Shown here: positions 21,914 to 22,926 of the stretch, one piece after another | How the letters are laid out: each line of letters opens with the position of its first letter | Position numbering within the stretch: position 1 is the first letter of the stretch | Source of the DNA: an uncultured Veillonella sp. | Lineage (GTDB): Bacteria > Bacillota > Negativicutes > Veillonellales > Veillonellaceae | Assembly: GCA_900552445.1 (NCBI GenBank) | Contig: URZS01000002.1 | Location: 1-22,926 of the forward strand | Length of the DNA: 22,926 nucleotides | Direction: 5' to 3' | Program-made: the position numbers and the translations under genes | Notes under the pieces: model-generated | The model's input: only the letters and a program-made list of their open reading frames with translations | The model's database searches: none | Told to the model about the DNA's origin: nothing

Positions 21914-22285
21914 TTATACTTCCGCAATAATTTCCACTTCTACCAAAGCACCTAATGGAAGGTCTTTTACTGCTACGCAAGAACGAGCTGGTTTAGAAGT
22001 GAAATATTTAGCATACACTTCATTGAAAGCTTTGAAGTCAGCGATGTCAGCCAAGAAACAAGTTGTTTTAATAACTTCAGAGAAGTCAGAACCTGCTTCA
22101 GCCAATACAGCATCAATGTTTTTGCATACTTGTTCAGTTTGCTCTACGATACCACCTTCAACAACTGAACCAGTTGCAGGATTGAGTGGAATTTGACCAG
22201 AAGCGAATAATAAACCGTTTACTACTTTAGCTTGAGAGTAAGGACCTACTGCTGCTGGTGCTTTTTCTGTGAAAATTGTTTTCAT
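21914..22285 (-). CDS. ridA: RidA family enamine/imine deaminase
   Basis: Hydrolyses reactive 2-aminoacrylate and related enamines to ketoacids, protecting PLP enzymes. The 123-residue size and the motifs PAAVGPYSQA, LFASGQIPLNPATG, and KPARSCVAVKDLPLGALVEVE are diagnostic; Arg101 matches the catalytic arginine of RidA and Glu116 its partner. AAAGGAG lies seven bases before the ATG. It is the first gene of the pair with the CyuA-like desulfidase, whose PLP-like chemistry releases aminoacrylate from cysteine. A trimer of this protein acts in the cytoplasm, as known for the family. Confidence 0.94.
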   Translation of the reverse strand: MKTIFTEKAPAAVGPYSQAKVVNGLLFASGQIPLNPATGSVVEGGIVEQTEQVCKNIDAVLAEAGSDFSEVIKTTCFLADIADFKAFNEVYAKYFTSKPARSCVAVKDLPLGALVEVEIIAEV

Positions 22286-22401
22286 GATAATTCTCCTTTA
22301 ATAAATATAATTAAAAATAAATATAACTATTTTTATGGGCGAGACTCACTTTCGGAGCTCCCTATATATGCCGTACCTTGTAAAAGTACGTATATAACAA
22401 A
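22286..22401 (-). other. Intergenic leader upstream of ridA
   Basis: 116 bp of AT-rich DNA with one GC-rich island (about 22334-22366). No convincing promoter hexamers, terminator or known riboswitch was recognised. A GTAC-ended imperfect hairpin lies at about 22374-22390, and GGAGCTCC is a short palindrome inside the GC island. The ridA promoter is probably here but was not pinned down. Confidence 0.3.
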
Positions 22402-22926
22402 TTATTTAATAGATTTGAATGCGTTGTCAAATATCGGTTTGAAATAATCCCGTTGTACATCACTTGTTACACCTACGTACAATACCGGTTCAACACGAAT
22501 GCAGCATTTGCATAGAGTGGAGTTTGTACAGTTCCATCAGAATATAACATGCGAGAACTTGCTGTATAAGTTTGATATTTTGTACCTGCTACAGGATGTA
22601 CTTGTTCCGCATCTTCTACGGTAATAGTTTTAAGTACCTTAGGCATAATCCTTCCTTTATTAGCATCAAGGCTTGGCACATTAATCGGCCCATTTAAAGG
22701 AACTACAGTTGTTTTTGTGGGAATATTCTTATTAATGGTCCCTAGTATGAGTTGTTCTGTAACAGGATCAACTTGACCTTTATCAAGAGCGGCCATAGCA
22801 GCTATAAACATAGGATCATTAGCCTCTCTTCCAGCCAATTGTTGAGCTACCACTTTTACATCTACGGCCACTAAAAGTGCATCTTTTTGACCAGTTTTAT
22901 CTGCACCTTGTAATTGATACAGATCA
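22402..22926 (-). pseudogene. Unrecognised gene with a one-base frameshift, 5' end beyond the window
   Basis: Reading leftward, one frame is open from the window edge to a stop at 22473-22475, ending AAFVLNRYCT. A GTG at 22871 is not a real start, as the frame is open beyond it. At about 22497 the coding character switches by -1: the other frame continues as RVEPVLYVGVTSDVQRDYF and then KPIFDNAFKSIK to a TAA at 22402-22404. Restoring one G (GAA to GGAA on the plus strand near 22497) would join ...ANAAF to RVEPV... in one protein. No slippery heptamer is visible, so a mutation or sequencing error is likelier than programmed frameshifting. The visible product (~175 residues after repair) is Pro/Val/Thr-rich with no recognised domain. 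Its stop is 116 bp before ridA. Confidence 0.7.

Noticed and set aside
22473..22871. Minus-strand GTG-start ORF taken as a complete 132-residue gene
   Set aside because: The frame is open upstream to the window edge and a coding-like frame continues past its stop, so it is a fragment of a frameshifted gene.
1..22926. Evidence for a mobile island, prophage or defence system
   Set aside because: No integrase, transposase, restriction, toxin-antitoxin or phage gene was found, and no attachment-site duplications next to the tRNA gene; the tRNA 3' end is not repeated downstream in the window.

Overview
The window looks like a chromosomal segment from a Negativicutes bacterium, most likely Veillonella or a close relative. 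That is inferred from protein character, gene neighbourhoods and moderately AT-rich intergenic DNA with strong Shine-Dalgarno motifs; no database search was possible. Almost everything is ordinary chromosome: no insertion sequence, phage gene, CRISPR array or rRNA is visible. Genes are packed tightly and nearly all lie on the minus strand; the exception is a plus-strand block at 18.77-20.61 kb.

Layout, read leftward along the minus strand. (1) 22.4-22.9 kb: an unrecognised gene cut by the window edge and apparently broken by a one-base frameshift. (2) 20.7-22.3 kb: ridA followed by a cysteine-desulfidase-like gene (UPF0597/CyuA), a pair that makes biochemical sense. (3) 18.77-20.61 kb, plus strand: tadA, whose last ~15 codons lie inside a tRNA-Ser(CGA) gene, then a terminator, then a fosmidomycin-resistance-like MFS transporter with no room for its own promoter; a TRIC/UPF0126 membrane protein diverges from tadA. 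(4) 15.0-17.9 kb: an exported DUF4127 protein and a membrane acyltransferase. (5) 10.1-14.7 kb: a D-amino-acid aminotransferase-like gene, metN, metI (no metQ), a YerC/TrpR-like regulator, a TauE/SafE permease and an SDR oxidoreductase. (6) 8.8-10.0 kb: an amphipathic-repeat membrane protein and a DUF1232 protein. (7) 6.2-8.7 kb: a clearly bounded operon with a near-consensus promoter and a strong terminator, holding a hotdog thioesterase, murI, an unknown anchored protein and a CofE-like (F420 gamma-glutamyl-ligase fold) protein. (8) 3.0-6.1 kb: a hydantoinase/oxoprolinase A-type protein overlapping a histone-deacetylase-fold amidohydrolase. (9) 0-2.8 kb: rph, rdgB, a YfcE-type phosphodiesterase and speD.

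The items most worth a second look are the tadA/tRNA-Ser overlap with its downstream MFS gene, the thioesterase-murI-unknown-CofE operon, the stand-alone HyuA/HDAC-fold pair with its 24-bp in-frame minisatellite, metNI without metQ beside a D-amino-acid aminotransferase, several near-perfect palindromes on predicted promoters, and the frameshifted gene at the right edge. Predicted promoters here repeatedly use an extended -10 (TGnTATAAT).
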